Below, in pieces: positions 26,497 through 35,502 of a DNA stretch of 64,000 nucleotides. Position 1 is the first letter of the stretch; the number at the start of each line of letters is the position of its first letter. The stretch spans positions 2,232,001-2,296,000 of the forward strand of contig CBDFIN010000012.1 of assembly GCA_965248135.1 (NCBI GenBank), given 5' to 3'. The position numbers and the translations under genes were made by a program. The notes under the pieces are model-generated. The model ran no database searches, had not been told where the DNA came from, and was given only the letters and a program-made list of their open reading frames with translations. This stretch comes from SZUA-100 sp965248135. Its GTDB lineage: Bacteria; Pseudomonadota; Alphaproteobacteria; Rhizobiales; Rhizobiaceae.

Positions 26497-27969
26497 TCAT
26501 CGCCGCAACCAGTATTTAAGATTGATACTACCCAGCACAACCAATACTTCAATGCGTCCCAGCACCATCAGCCCCATTAGCGTGATTTTTGCGCTGACTG
26601 ACAGGTCTGCATATACCGGCCAGCCTGCTTCGCCCTGCGCACCCCAGGCTGGATTATACAGTGGTCCGGCATTGGAGAAGCATGACACGGCGGCGACCAG
26701 GGCAGCGTCAAATTTCAGACCGGTGAAGTTGAGAACAATCATACCGAGGGAAATTACCAGGATCGCGATGCCAAAATAACTCCAGATGGCGTTTTGCATT
26801 TCGCTATCTGGTCTATGGCTGGCGGCGCCGGTAGCGCGCACCGCGTTGGGATAAATAAGCCGGTAAACCTCGTGCCACGAATGGGCAATCATGCCACGTA
26901 GACGGTAATGTTTCATGCCGCCTGCGGTCGAAAATGTCCCGCCTCCAACCATGACTACTATTAGAACCAGCGTCACAGGCAATAATGCGAACACGCCTTC
27001 ACGGGTTTCAACACCATTGGTAGAGACCAGTGATGCGGCGTTGAACAGTCCCTCAACAAGGGCTGAATAGACCGGCAGGACATCGGCAGAACCGGCAGCG
27101 CGAAACAGCAGCGCTGCGATGACCAGCGCCAGAATAAATATGGTCACCACAATGCTGATGCCCTCGCGGCGTTGACTGGTGCCGTGGATCTGGCCACGGA
27201 TATACATCCGCTGCCAAAAAATACTGGTGGCACCGATGATCAGGAAAAGACTGAGCACCACAAGGGCCGGTTGTCCGGCGATGGTCAAAAGAGACCCGCT
27301 GGCCGGGAGAAACCCTCCGGTTGACAGCGCCATCATCGCCAGAGTTGCGGCTTCAAACGGAGGTTGCCCTGCAAGAATCAGCGCAATGAAACAACTTATT
27401 GTCATCGCCAGATAGATCCTGGTGATCATCGCAATGACGTAAAACGACCGCTCGTTTCCCGACCAGGTGTTCTTTCTTGAAACTGAGGAAAACTGACTAT
27501 CTGGCAACCCGCCGATGCGAGAGGGCGACAGGAACAAAATTACCGTCACCATGGTCAGCAGACCACCTGTCCATTGCACCTGGGAACGATAGAATATCAG
27601 TGAGCGGGGCAATAGTTCCAGATCAATTATGGTGCTTGCGCCGGTGGTGGTGAGACCGGAGGTTATTTCAAACAGGGCATCGAGATAGTTCATGCCTGCC
27701 ATGTCAGCCAGCGGAATGGCCAGATAAATCGGCGTAACGGTCCAAAGTGCCACGGTCGTGACAAAACCGGTCACCTGGTTGTACATTTTTCGTCGGCTCG
27801 ACACTGAAATCAGTACGGCAATGCAGAAAAAAGTGCCAAGCACCAGATATTGGCCAAGTCGGACGGCAATGTCGAATTCGCTGGCAAATATTGCTGTCAG
27901 CATTGGCAATGCCAAAGACAGAGCCATAAACAGACCTAGAGCAGTAATGTAAAATATACTGTTCAACAT
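26497..27969 (-). CDS. trkH: TrkH-family potassium transporter
   Basis: Integral membrane pore subunit working with TrkA. The 490-residue protein has around ten hydrophobic helices and re-entrant P-loops; the first filter-like segment is EITSGLTTTGASTI and later ones are MALSTGGFLPASG, ASLVSTNGVETRE and VSCFSNAGPLYNP, each with the central glycine of the potassium selectivity filter. It is separated from trkA by four genes and lies on the other strand. The 3' end of the aminotransferase gene's upstream region is only 43 bases away. Confidence 0.93.
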   Translation of the reverse strand: MLNSIFYITALGLFMALSLALPMLTAIFASEFDIAVRLGQYLVLGTFFCIAVLISVSSRRKMYNQVTGFVTTVALWTVTPIYLAIPLADMAGMNYLDALFEITSGLTTTGASTIIDLELLPRSLIFYRSQVQWTGGLLTMVTVILFLSPSRIGGLPDSQFSSVSRKNTWSGNERSFYVIAMITRIYLAMTISCFIALILAGQPPFEAATLAMMALSTGGFLPASGSLLTIAGQPALVVLSLFLIIGATSIFWQRMYIRGQIHGTSQRREGISIVVTIFILALVIAALLFRAAGSADVLPVYSALVEGLFNAASLVSTNGVETREGVFALLPVTLVLIVVMVGGGTFSTAGGMKHYRLRGMIAHSWHEVYRLIYPNAVRATGAASHRPDSEMQNAIWSYFGIAILVISLGMIVLNFTGLKFDAALVAAVSCFSNAGPLYNPAWGAQGEAGWPVYADLSVSAKITLMGLMVLGRIEVLVVLGSINLKYWLRR

Positions 27970-28005
27970 GGGTCTTCACCCCGGTTTCATTCCGACCTGG
28001 TTTGG

Positions 28006-29292
28006 TTAGAGGGCGTGCTGGGCCCTGCCAATTACCAGACAGGCGTTTTGACCACCAAATCCGAATGAATTGGATAGGATATTGTCGACCCTGGCCTTTC
28101 GAGCACTATTTGGAACCACGTCAAGCGGAATGTCCGGGTCAGGAATGGTATAGTTGATGGTTGGCGGAATAAGCCCATGCTGGAGAGCAAGTACCGAAAA
28201 TACCGCCTCAATGGCGCCGGCCGCTGTTAATGCGTGACCAATCATCGACTTGTTCGAAGAGATCGGGATGTTATGGATATTCTCACCGAAAACAGCTTTT
28301 AGCGAATTGTATTCCATCCGGTCATTTTCCGGCGTTGAGGTGCCATGGGCGTTGATGTAATTAATTTCTCCGGGCTCTACGCCGGCGTCCTTCAAGCCGC
28401 GCTTAACGGCCGATATTACCGGTGAGCCATCCGGTGAAGAGCGTGTGCGATGAAAATCGTCTGCCTTTTCACCGCATCCGCGGATAATGGCAAGCACATT
28501 GGCACCGCGCGCAGTGGCGCTTTCTAGCGATTCCAGAACCAGCGCGCCCGCGCCCTCGGCCATGACAAATCCATCACGGTCTTTCGAAAACGGTTTCGAA
28601 GCTTTAGCCGGGTCATCATTTTGCGTGGTCAGCGCGGAAAGCAAGGAGAACCGCACTAGCGCTTCGACATGAACGGACCCGTCGGTGCCGATGCAAAAAG
28701 CAGCATCACACTCACCGCGACGTATCGCCTCAACGCCCATTTGAATGGCCGTGGTACCTGAAGCACAGGCCGTGGACAGCGAGATTGGCAAGCCGGTCGT
28801 ACCAAATTTTTCCGCTAAAAGATCCGCCGTTCGTCCGAATTGGATCAATTCGAACATCTTTGTTCTCTTTTTTTCCCGCGATGCTTTCAGCATACGGTCG
28901 TAGCCAGTGACGGCCCCGTCTATTGGTTGATCATAGACTTCGAACTTATGTTGCCATTCCATTTCAACAGGGGGGGATGCCAAAAACAACGGGCCGGGAA
29001 ATTTATGCCTGGAAAACCCTGCCTGCGCGACAGCTTCGCGTCCGGCGGTTTTCGCAAGCGCATAAGTGAGCGCCGGGGCGGACATCGGCTCGATATCCAT
29101 GAAATCAACCGTACCGGCGATTGTTGTTTTAAGGCCACCGGTCGAAAATCGGTCGATTTCGTGAATACCGGATTTGCCGGCGGTCAGATTGCGCCAGTTT
29201 TCTTGCTTGCCACGGCCAAGTGCGGAAACCACGCCCATGCCGGTAATCGCAACAATCGGTCGGCCATCATGATCCAAATGTGACGTACTCAT
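28006..29292 (-). CDS. beta-ketoacyl-ACP synthase of the AcpXL cluster (active-Cys partner)
   Basis: KAS-II-type condensing enzyme, 428 residues. The catalytic triad is intact: Cys in LSTACASGTTAIQMG, His in NAHGTSTPENDRM and His in SNKSMIGHALTAAGA. In rhizobia such a gene (fabF1XL type) acts with AcpXL to build the 27-hydroxyoctacosanoate-type chain of lipid A. Its ATG overlaps the stop of the preceding ketosynthase gene by 4 bases. The alcohol dehydrogenase and lpxXL genes that usually follow in this cluster are missing here; trkH follows instead. Confidence 0.9.
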   Translation of the reverse strand: MSTSHLDHDGRPIVAITGMGVVSALGRGKQENWRNLTAGKSGIHEIDRFSTGGLKTTIAGTVDFMDIEPMSAPALTYALAKTAGREAVAQAGFSRHKFPGPLFLASPPVEMEWQHKFEVYDQPIDGAVTGYDRMLKASREKKRTKMFELIQFGRTADLLAEKFGTTGLPISLSTACASGTTAIQMGVEAIRRGECDAAFCIGTDGSVHVEALVRFSLLSALTTQNDDPAKASKPFSKDRDGFVMAEGAGALVLESLESATARGANVLAIIRGCGEKADDFHRTRSSPDGSPVISAVKRGLKDAGVEPGEINYINAHGTSTPENDRMEYNSLKAVFGENIHNIPISSNKSMIGHALTAAGAIEAVFSVLALQHGLIPPTINYTIPDPDIPLDVVPNSARKARVDNILSNSFGFGGQNACLVIGRAQHAL

Positions 29293-30485
29293 GATAAGTC
29301 TTTCTGCTTGATGGATGAAACGATGGCCATGCCTTCACCGCGCCAATGGCCAAAACCTGTCACCAAGACCCTGTCTGGGGTGAACGAACAGTCGGTTTCG
29401 CCATTTTCGAACGGCGGGTAAAATGATTGTCTTGAAAGCGCCAGGGCCGCAAGGGCCACCCCAAGAGGAAAATGTGCTTCAACGGTGTGGCCCAATGGCG
29501 TGCCGAAGCATCGAACTGCTTTGCATTCGACGAGCACACCCATCTCCTCGTTATAGACATCGCTGATGCCGGATGCGCCGGAAAGTACGGGCATTCCGGC
29601 TGCACCACCCAGCCCCGATATCATGGCATGGCCGCGGACCGTGGCCTCACCGGTGCCGCGCGGTCCGTGATCGGTCGCAACAGCATCGATTTTGGCATAA
29701 GGTCTTCTGCCACGTGTTTTTGCATGATCGCTCGATTCAAGCACCAAGAAAACCCCGATGCTGCCAAGGATGATACCGCCAGCGCCTTCATTGGCTCTGG
29801 TTGCAACGCCAGCCGGCTTGCCCGACCACAGATATTGCCCAAGCTCGAACGTAAGCATCATATCCTTGCGTTCGCTACTATAGGCACCGCCGACCAGCAT
29901 ATGATCACTTTGGCCGGCACTTATCCGCGCGGCGGCGTTTTGAATAGCTGAAATACCAGCGCTTTCCTCTCCCATGAAGGTCCGCGAAGATCCGGTCACT
30001 TTGTGTACAATGGAGATATTGCCGGCCAGTAGATTGGACAATTGCGCCAAAAACAAAGTCGGGCGCAAATCATTGGAAAGACGTTCATTGACCAGCGCGT
30101 CGCGATCGTTGGACCCAATGCCATCTTCCAAAATGGCGCTGTCAGTTTCAATATCGCGTTCGCCGCCGCCTGCTGCCACAATCATGTCCATTGTTGAACA
30201 CAGCTCCGCATCACCCTTCATGCCGGCGTCGTCAAGCGCCAGCCCGGCGGCATAGGTGCCGATTTGTTGCCACGGTTCCATTTGCCGCTTGTCGCGGCGA
30301 GAAATCTGGCCAGCCCACTCCGGCTCGATAAGCGGATGAGCGCAATAGGGAGAATAGTTTTCGCGGTCGATGACAGGCTCTGTTACCGGCGCCACACCAA
30401 GGGCTTGCCAGTGCGCCTCGCCGCCTTCGCCCAATGAAGAGATCAGGCCGATGCCGGTAACCCATACGTCTTTGTCGTTGTTCAT
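29289..30485 (-). CDS. beta-ketoacyl synthase-like protein lacking the active cysteine
   Basis: Thiolase-fold ketosynthase homologue of 398 residues, equivalent in position to fabF2XL of rhizobia. Where the downstream partner has TACASGTTAIQ, this one reads GEESAGISAIQ, so the nucleophilic Cys appears replaced by Glu; the HGTSTPEND histidine region is also not recognisable. This resembles the chain-length-factor subunits of type II polyketide systems. The start chosen (ATG at 30485, MNNDKDVWVTGIG) matches the family; an upstream in-frame extension of 24 codons exists but overlaps fabZ. Probably forms a heterodimer with the next gene product (inference). Confidence 0.85.
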   Translation of the reverse strand: MNNDKDVWVTGIGLISSLGEGGEAHWQALGVAPVTEPVIDRENYSPYCAHPLIEPEWAGQISRRDKRQMEPWQQIGTYAAGLALDDAGMKGDAELCSTMDMIVAAGGGERDIETDSAILEDGIGSNDRDALVNERLSNDLRPTLFLAQLSNLLAGNISIVHKVTGSSRTFMGEESAGISAIQNAAARISAGQSDHMLVGGAYSSERKDMMLTFELGQYLWSGKPAGVATRANEGAGGIILGSIGVFLVLESSDHAKTRGRRPYAKIDAVATDHGPRGTGEATVRGHAMISGLGGAAGMPVLSGASGISDVYNEEMGVLVECKAVRCFGTPLGHTVEAHFPLGVALAALALSRQSFYPPFENGETDCSFTPDRVLVTGFGHWRGEGMAIVSSIKQKDLS

Positions 30486-30534
30486 AGTTGCGGTTCTTTC
30501 AACTCCGTTGAAGACGAGATGCCGCTGTCGGCAA

Positions 30535-30996
30535 TTACACGGGTGCGCAAGCACCAAGCTCCGAGGCGCGGTTGCGCATCATGTCAGCGAACTCAGGGCT
30601 TGGAAATGGCATTGTTTTAAAAGTCAGCCGTGCGTCGCACACTTTTTTGCCACCGGTGGTAATTGATGCCCTGGTCATGGCGAATCCAGATCCATCGTGC
30701 TCGATTTCCGCCACCACCTCAAGCGGCGTCTGCGGTTCCACAAAAGTTCTGAGTTTGCCCTCTTTGACGCCTGCCAGAAACGGCATTTGCTCAAAATCAC
30801 CATTTACCAGCAACAAAAACCCCGAGGCTTGCGCCATGGTTTCAATCAGCAACACGCCCGGAACCAGTGGGTGGCCGGGAAAATGACCTTCAAATACCGG
30901 GCTTTTTTCCGGCACTTTAGCGCTGCACACAATCGTCTTGCCATTCAGATCGACAGTCTCCACGCGGTCAATCATCTGGAAATATTCAAGCAACAT
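30535..30996 (-). CDS. FabZ-type 3-hydroxyacyl-ACP dehydratase of the AcpXL cluster
   Basis: Hot-dog-fold dehydratase, 153 residues. The FabZ active-site helix is seen as FEGHFPGHPLVPGVLLIETMAQASGFL, with the catalytic His in GHFPGHP and an acidic residue in LLIETMAQ. It sits between acpXL and two ketosynthase genes and is taken to dehydrate intermediates of the very-long-chain acyl chain carried by AcpXL, by analogy with fabZXL of rhizobia. A housekeeping fabZ would be expected near lpxA elsewhere in the genome. Confidence 0.9.
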   Translation of the reverse strand: MLLEYFQMIDRVETVDLNGKTIVCSAKVPEKSPVFEGHFPGHPLVPGVLLIETMAQASGFLLLVNGDFEQMPFLAGVKEGKLRTFVEPQTPLEVVAEIEHDGSGFAMTRASITTGGKKVCDARLTFKTMPFPSPEFADMMRNRASELGACAPV

Positions 30997-31036
30997 GGCG
31001 AAGCGCGATCAAATGTTGGGACAGCAACAATGGCTG

Positions 31037-31318
31037 TCAGGCCGTTTTGGCTTCAATCAAACTGTCAATCTTGCCGCACAGGTTCTTCATCACGAAATAT
31101 TCTTCGGTTGATGCCTTGCCGTCATTAACTTCCTGGGTCCAGGCTTCAAGTGGAATCTTGATGCCAAACTCCTTGTCGATGGCGAACACGATGTCGAGAA
31201 AATCCAGACTGTCTATGCCCAAGTCATCAATTGTATGACTTTCCGGGGTAATGTCCGCGCGCGGAATTTCGCTGGTGTCAGCGATTATTTCTGCGACCTT
31301 GTCAAATGTGGACGACAC
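31037..31318 (-). CDS. acpXL: acyl carrier protein AcpXL
   Basis: Special acyl carrier protein of 93 residues for the very-long-chain fatty acid of lipid A in Hyphomicrobiales. The phosphopantetheine serine lies in DDLGIDSLDFLDIVFAID (about residue 37). It is longer than AcpP and has the AcpXL-type C-terminus (EVNDGKASTEEYFVMKNLCGKIDSLIE). It is the first gene of a four-gene minus-strand unit with fabZ and two ketosynthases. The 182 bases before it (31319-31500) hold no gene and should carry the promoter. Confidence 0.94.
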   Translation of the reverse strand: MSSTFDKVAEIIADTSEIPRADITPESHTIDDLGIDSLDFLDIVFAIDKEFGIKIPLEAWTQEVNDGKASTEEYFVMKNLCGKIDSLIEAKTA

Positions 31319-31500
31319 TTATGTACCTCTTTGGAACCGGTTTTTGCCGGAACCTAGAAAAAACCGGGCGAAAAAGAAAGTCTTATCTTTGGTTCTTTCC
31401 AAGTTGGGCATTGCTGTTGCCTCATTTAGTGAAATTGGGGCGTTTTCAAGGTCATTTTCACTGAGTAAGCGCATTTTTTTTGTGCATGACCTCGCATCAA

Positions 31501-32289
31501 TCAGCGCCGGGCCGGCATTGCCAGGCTGGCAAGGAACAGGGAGAACATCAACACAACAATGGAGGGTCCGGCGGGCGAATCGAATTGCAGCGAACCCAAC
31601 AGCCCGAGGACGACACAAATAGCGCCACAAATGATTGCTACAATTGCCATGGTTTCGGGGGTGGTTGAGAAGCGGCGGGCGGTAGCCGCCGGGATGACCA
31701 GCGATGCGGTGATTAACAGAATGCCGACAATCTTGATGGCAAGCGCCACCAGAATGGCCAGCAATAGCACATAAACCGTCTCCACCAGAACGACGTTGAT
31801 GCCTTCGGCTTGCGCTATATCACGATTTACACAAACGGCGATCATCGAGCGCCAAATAAGGGCCAGTGCCACGGAAATCGTGACCGTCCCAAGCCACAGC
31901 AGTCCGATGTCTCCCTTCGTTACTGAAAGAATGTCGCCAAACAGCAATGCATTGATGTCGATGCGCACTCCGCGCATAAATGACAGCGCCACCAACCCGA
32001 TAGCGAGTGCTGAATGCGACAGAATGCCAAGCGTTGTGTCCAGCGCAATGGTTTTGCGGTTTTGAATGCCCAAAAGCCCGATTGCCACGGCAAGCGCCAC
32101 GGCGACAATGCCGGCAGTGATGGAGATTTCGAAGCCAAGTGCCAGCACCACTCCCAACAATGCCGCGTGGGCAATTGTGTCGCCAAAATAGGCCATGCGA
32201 CGCCAAACGACAAAACACCCCAGTGGTCCGGCAATCACCGCGGTGGCGAGGCCGGCAAGCATGGCGCGGATGAAGAAATCATCAAGCAT
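31501..32289 (-). CDS. znuB: zinc ABC transporter permease ZnuB
   Basis: ABC-3 family permease with about seven to eight hydrophobic helices, importing Zn2+ with ZnuA and ZnuC. Typical segments: MLDDFFIRAMLAGLATAVIAGPLGCFVVWRRMAYFGDTIAHAALLGV at the N-terminus, where the MAYFGDTIAHA part contacts the ATPase. The start is placed at the ATG that overlaps the znuC stop by one base (TAATG). An in-frame ATG 14 codons upstream lies within znuC and gives a non-family N-terminus. Confidence 0.93.
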   Translation of the reverse strand: MLDDFFIRAMLAGLATAVIAGPLGCFVVWRRMAYFGDTIAHAALLGVVLALGFEISITAGIVAVALAVAIGLLGIQNRKTIALDTTLGILSHSALAIGLVALSFMRGVRIDINALLFGDILSVTKGDIGLLWLGTVTISVALALIWRSMIAVCVNRDIAQAEGINVVLVETVYVLLLAILVALAIKIVGILLITASLVIPAATARRFSTTPETMAIVAIICGAICVVLGLLGSLQFDSPAGPSIVVLMFSLFLASLAMPARR

Positions 32290-33092
32290 TAATTGTGCTT
32301 TCCACCGGGCGTCGGATCGATCGGGACACAATGATCATGAACATCGTGTGTGTGGTCATGGTGGTGGTGATACAGGCCGACAAGGCTGGCACCCTCTGAG
32401 CCGAAAAGCTGCTTGTAGGCATCGTCACTTTGGACCAGGCTGGGAGTTCCCTGGCAGCACACGTGACCGTTGAGACAAAGAACCCGATCGGTCTTGGCCA
32501 TGACGATATGGAGATCGTGACTGACCATGAGAATGCCGCATTGAAGCTCGTCGCGAATTTCGCCGATCAACTCATAAAGTGCAAGTTCACCATTGAAGTC
32601 TACACCTTGAACCGGCTCATCGAGAACCAGGAGCTCGGGTTCGCGGGAAATCGCCCTGGCCAGCTGCACGCGCTGAAACTCGCCACCCGACAATGTTTGA
32701 ATGGGAGAGTTGGCAAGCGAGGCCACGCTAGCGCGGTAAAGCGCCATCTCCAAGGCGGATTGATCAAGTCGGCCGGTAATCTGCATGAACCGTTTGACCG
32801 TAATCGGCATGGTGCTTTCAAGCGCAAGTTTCTGGGGCAGATAGGCGGTTTTCAACCCCTTCTTGCGTTCTATTGAGCCCGCATCGGTGGCCACCAGACC
32901 AAGCAGGGCTCTCACGCTGGTCGACTTGCCACCACCATTAGGGCCAACAAGGGTGACTATCTCTCCGCGGTTGATCTCGATATCGAGATCGCGTATCAAC
33001 CATCGTTCGCCTGATTTCACCCCGAGCCTATTGGCCTTAAGCAGCAATGCAGGTTCGCCGGCTGGCAGTGAGGGGGGCATGAGATAATCCAT
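32289..33092 (-). CDS. znuC: zinc ABC transporter ATP-binding protein ZnuC with His-rich tail
   Basis: ATPase of the zinc importer, 267 residues. Walker A is GPNGGGKST, the signature LSGGEFQRVQLARA, Walker B LLVLDEPVQGVD and the switch His in VSHDLHIV. The C-terminus carries a histidine-rich run (GLYHHHHDHTHDVHDHC), a likely zinc-binding tail. The Zn-binding protein gene znuA is divergent 26 bases away, so one short region must serve both promoters; no clear Zur-type palindrome was found there. An alternative ATG exists four codons in. Confidence 0.93.
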   Translation of the reverse strand: MDYLMPPSLPAGEPALLLKANRLGVKSGERWLIRDLDIEINRGEIVTLVGPNGGGKSTSVRALLGLVATDAGSIERKKGLKTAYLPQKLALESTMPITVKRFMQITGRLDQSALEMALYRASVASLANSPIQTLSGGEFQRVQLARAISREPELLVLDEPVQGVDFNGELALYELIGEIRDELQCGILMVSHDLHIVMAKTDRVLCLNGHVCCQGTPSLVQSDDAYKQLFGSEGASLVGLYHHHHDHTHDVHDHCVPIDPTPGGKHN

Positions 33093-33118
33093 TCGGCTCC
33101 GGTAAATGAAATGACCTT

Positions 33119-33967
33119 ATGACACGAATAATTTTCATTGCAATCATCGCTTTTTTTGGAGCTGCTCCAGGCATAACCGCTGCTGTGGACACGCCAAAGG
33201 TGGTCATCTCGATTGCACCACTGCACTCTATCGCGGTTCACATCATGAAAGGCGCAGGCGAGCCGGTATTGCTTGTCGATCAAACGCTTTCACCACACGA
33301 CTTTGCCCTAAAACCGTCTCAGGCACGCTTGTTGCAGTCAGCCGATCTGGTGTTTTGGCTGGGGCAAACCATGGAAACACCGCTGATCAGGCCAATAAAA
33401 ACAATGGTGAGTGGGGGACGGGCGGTTGCACTGTTGGAGGCCGAAGAATTTTCGGGAAAAAATCCGCATGTCTGGCTTGATCCGGTTGGGGCGGCCACAC
33501 TTGGCCGGCTGATGGCGACGGAGCTTGCGCAGCTTGATAGCAAAAATGCCGATCTATACCGGCGTAACTCAATCAGCTTCGACAATAAAGCCGCAGCGTT
33601 AACCACTCGCATGGAAATGGTGCTTGTCGAGGCCAAACATCGCGTCTTTTTGCCGGTTCACGACGCCTTTGGCGATTTCGCCCGGCGTTTTGGATTGCAG
33701 GCACGCACCCCGGTAATGACAAACCACGTACTTGAACCGGGCGCTGCTGCAATAATAGCCATTCGAAAGCGAATCACTACTGAGGATATTACCTGTCTTG
33801 TCAGTGAATATGGCGAGGAGAATCATCTTGCGGAAATCCTGCTTGAAGGCAAGACGATGAAACTGGTCGATCTCGACCCCTTGGGGGCGAAATTGTCGCC
33901 CGGAGCGGGCCTCTATGAAAAGTTGATGGAAAATCTCGCCATTCAACTGGCAGAGTGCCTGAATTAG
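33119..33967 (+). CDS. znuA: zinc ABC transporter substrate-binding protein ZnuA
   Basis: Periplasmic zinc-binding protein of cluster A-I, 282 residues. The first 22 residues form a signal peptide (MTRIIFIAIIAFFGAAPGITAA). Metal-binding histidines are in SPHDFALKPS, KNPHVWLDP and FLPVHDAFGDFARRFGL. The His/Asp-rich loop found in many ZnuA proteins is absent here; instead a His-rich tail occurs on ZnuC. It is transcribed divergently from znuCB. Confidence 0.92.
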   Translation: MTRIIFIAIIAFFGAAPGITAAVDTPKVVISIAPLHSIAVHIMKGAGEPVLLVDQTLSPHDFALKPSQARLLQSADLVFWLGQTMETPLIRPIKTMVSGGRAVALLEAEEFSGKNPHVWLDPVGAATLGRLMATELAQLDSKNADLYRRNSISFDNKAAALTTRMEMVLVEAKHRVFLPVHDAFGDFARRFGLQARTPVMTNHVLEPGAAAIIAIRKRITTEDITCLVSEYGEENHLAEILLEGKTMKLVDLDPLGAKLSPGAGLYEKLMENLAIQLAECLN

Positions 33968-34038
33968 ATTGAATTTGGCGTTGAATGGGTCTTAATCTAA
34001 CTCAAACAGTCAAAATTGCTGGAAAATTCGGAGTTCTC

Positions 34039-35496
34039 ATGCTTGCTAAAACACAACACTATATGAAACAGGCCAATCTTATTGGTGGCGAGTGGGTAGG
34101 GGCCGATAACGGCGCGACAATGCCCGTCGTTAATCCCGCCAACGGTCTGGAAATCGGTACTGTTCCTTCTGCCGGAAAGATTGAAACCAGGCGTGCCATT
34201 GCCGCAGCTGCTGATGCTTTTGACAGTTTCAGGAAGACTACCGCCAACGAGCGGGCTGCTATCTTGCGGCGTATGTATGAGGCGATGCTCGATAATGTTG
34301 ATGCGCTGGCCGAATTGCTGACCATGGAGCAGGGCAAGCCATTGTTCGAAGCCAAGGGTGAAATCACCATCGGCGCCAATTATATCTTGTGGTTTGCCGA
34401 GGAGGCCCGGCGTGTTTATGGCAATGTGGTGCCTTCTCCATGGGCCGACCGGCGTTTGCTGGTAACCAAGGAGCCTGTTGGCGTGATTGCCGCGATCACA
34501 CCGTGGAATTTCCCCTCATCGATGCTTGCCCGCAAGATCGGCCCGGCCATTGCCGCCGGTTGTACGAGCGTTGTAAAGCCGGCCTCCCAAACTCCCTATT
34601 CGGCGCTTGCATGGGGCGTTTTGGCCGAGGAGGCTGGCCTTCCCCCCGGTGTCATTAATGTGGTGACCGGACGGGCTTCGGAAATCGGTGCTGAAATCAC
34701 CAAAAACCCGGCGGTAAAGAAAGTTACGTTCACCGGTTCTACGGCGATCGGCAAGGTGTTGATAAAACAGTCGGCTTCGACGGTTAAAAAGGTCTCGATG
34801 GAACTTGGCGGCAATGCACCCTTCATTGTTTTCAACGATGCGGATATTGATCGTGCGGTCGAAGGTGCTATCGCTGCAAAGTACCGCAATTCGGGCCAAA
34901 CCTGTGTTTGCACCAACCGTTTTTATGTCCAGTCGCGGGTTTACAACAAATTTGTCGAAAAACTGACCGCGGCAGTAGAAGGATTGCGGGTTGGCCCCAG
35001 CCTTGATGGCGACAACGACCAGGGACCGCTTATTGACCAGTCTGCGGTTGAAAAGGTCGAGGAACTGGTGGCCGATGCGGTTAAACGCGGTGGCAATGTG
35101 ACAACCGGCGGCAAACGGCACAAGCTGGGTGGCAGCTTCTATGAGCCGACCGTGATCGCCGGTGCCAAGGCGCGCATGCGGTTTACCAAGGAGGAGATAT
35201 TTGGCCCGGTGGCCCCGGTCTATAAATTCTCCAAGGAAGAAGATGCGATCAAAATGGCCAATGACACAGAATATGGTCTTGCCTGCTATTTTTATACCCG
35301 GGATCTTGGCCGCGCTTTCCGGGTCATGGAGGGGCTGAACTACGGCCTTGTCGGGGTCAATGAGGGCATCATCACCACGCCGGAAGCGCCCTTTGGCGGG
35401 GTTAAGGAATCGGGCCTTGGGTCGGAAGGCGGTGCGCAGGGTATTCATGAATATCTCGACACCAAATATACCTGTATCGGCGGTTTGGGGCTTTAG
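34039..35496 (+). CDS. NAD(P)-dependent aldehyde dehydrogenase, succinate-semialdehyde dehydrogenase-like
   Basis: Aldehyde dehydrogenase of about 485 residues. Catalytic motifs: MELGGNAPFIVF with the general-base Glu, and NSGQTCVCTNRFYV with the nucleophilic Cys; ITPWNFPSSMLARKIGPAIAAGCTSVVKPA is the cofactor region. Overall it resembles GabD (succinate-semialdehyde dehydrogenase); 2,5-dioxovalerate dehydrogenases of sugar-acid pathways are close relatives, and the neighbouring galM and sugar-pathway remnants make that an alternative. The ATG at 34039 is preferred over one 18 codons upstream. galM follows after 6 bases or so. Confidence 0.85.
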   Translation: MLAKTQHYMKQANLIGGEWVGADNGATMPVVNPANGLEIGTVPSAGKIETRRAIAAAADAFDSFRKTTANERAAILRRMYEAMLDNVDALAELLTMEQGKPLFEAKGEITIGANYILWFAEEARRVYGNVVPSPWADRRLLVTKEPVGVIAAITPWNFPSSMLARKIGPAIAAGCTSVVKPASQTPYSALAWGVLAEEAGLPPGVINVVTGRASEIGAEITKNPAVKKVTFTGSTAIGKVLIKQSASTVKKVSMELGGNAPFIVFNDADIDRAVEGAIAAKYRNSGQTCVCTNRFYVQSRVYNKFVEKLTAAVEGLRVGPSLDGDNDQGPLIDQSAVEKVEELVADAVKRGGNVTTGGKRHKLGGSFYEPTVIAGAKARMRFTKEEIFGPVAPVYKFSKEEDAIKMANDTEYGLACYFYTRDLGRAFRVMEGLNYGLVGVNEGIITTPEAPFGGVKESGLGSEGGAQGIHEYLDTKYTCIGGLGL

Positions 35497-35502
35497 GGCG
35501 GT

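Noticed and set aside
33093..33118. Zur operator between znuC and znuA
   Set aside because: No convincing palindrome of the Zur type in the 26-base gap.
34516..35448. 310-codon minus-strand frame opposite the aldehyde dehydrogenase gene
   Set aside because: Shadow of a clear dehydrogenase gene; no known domain or start signal.
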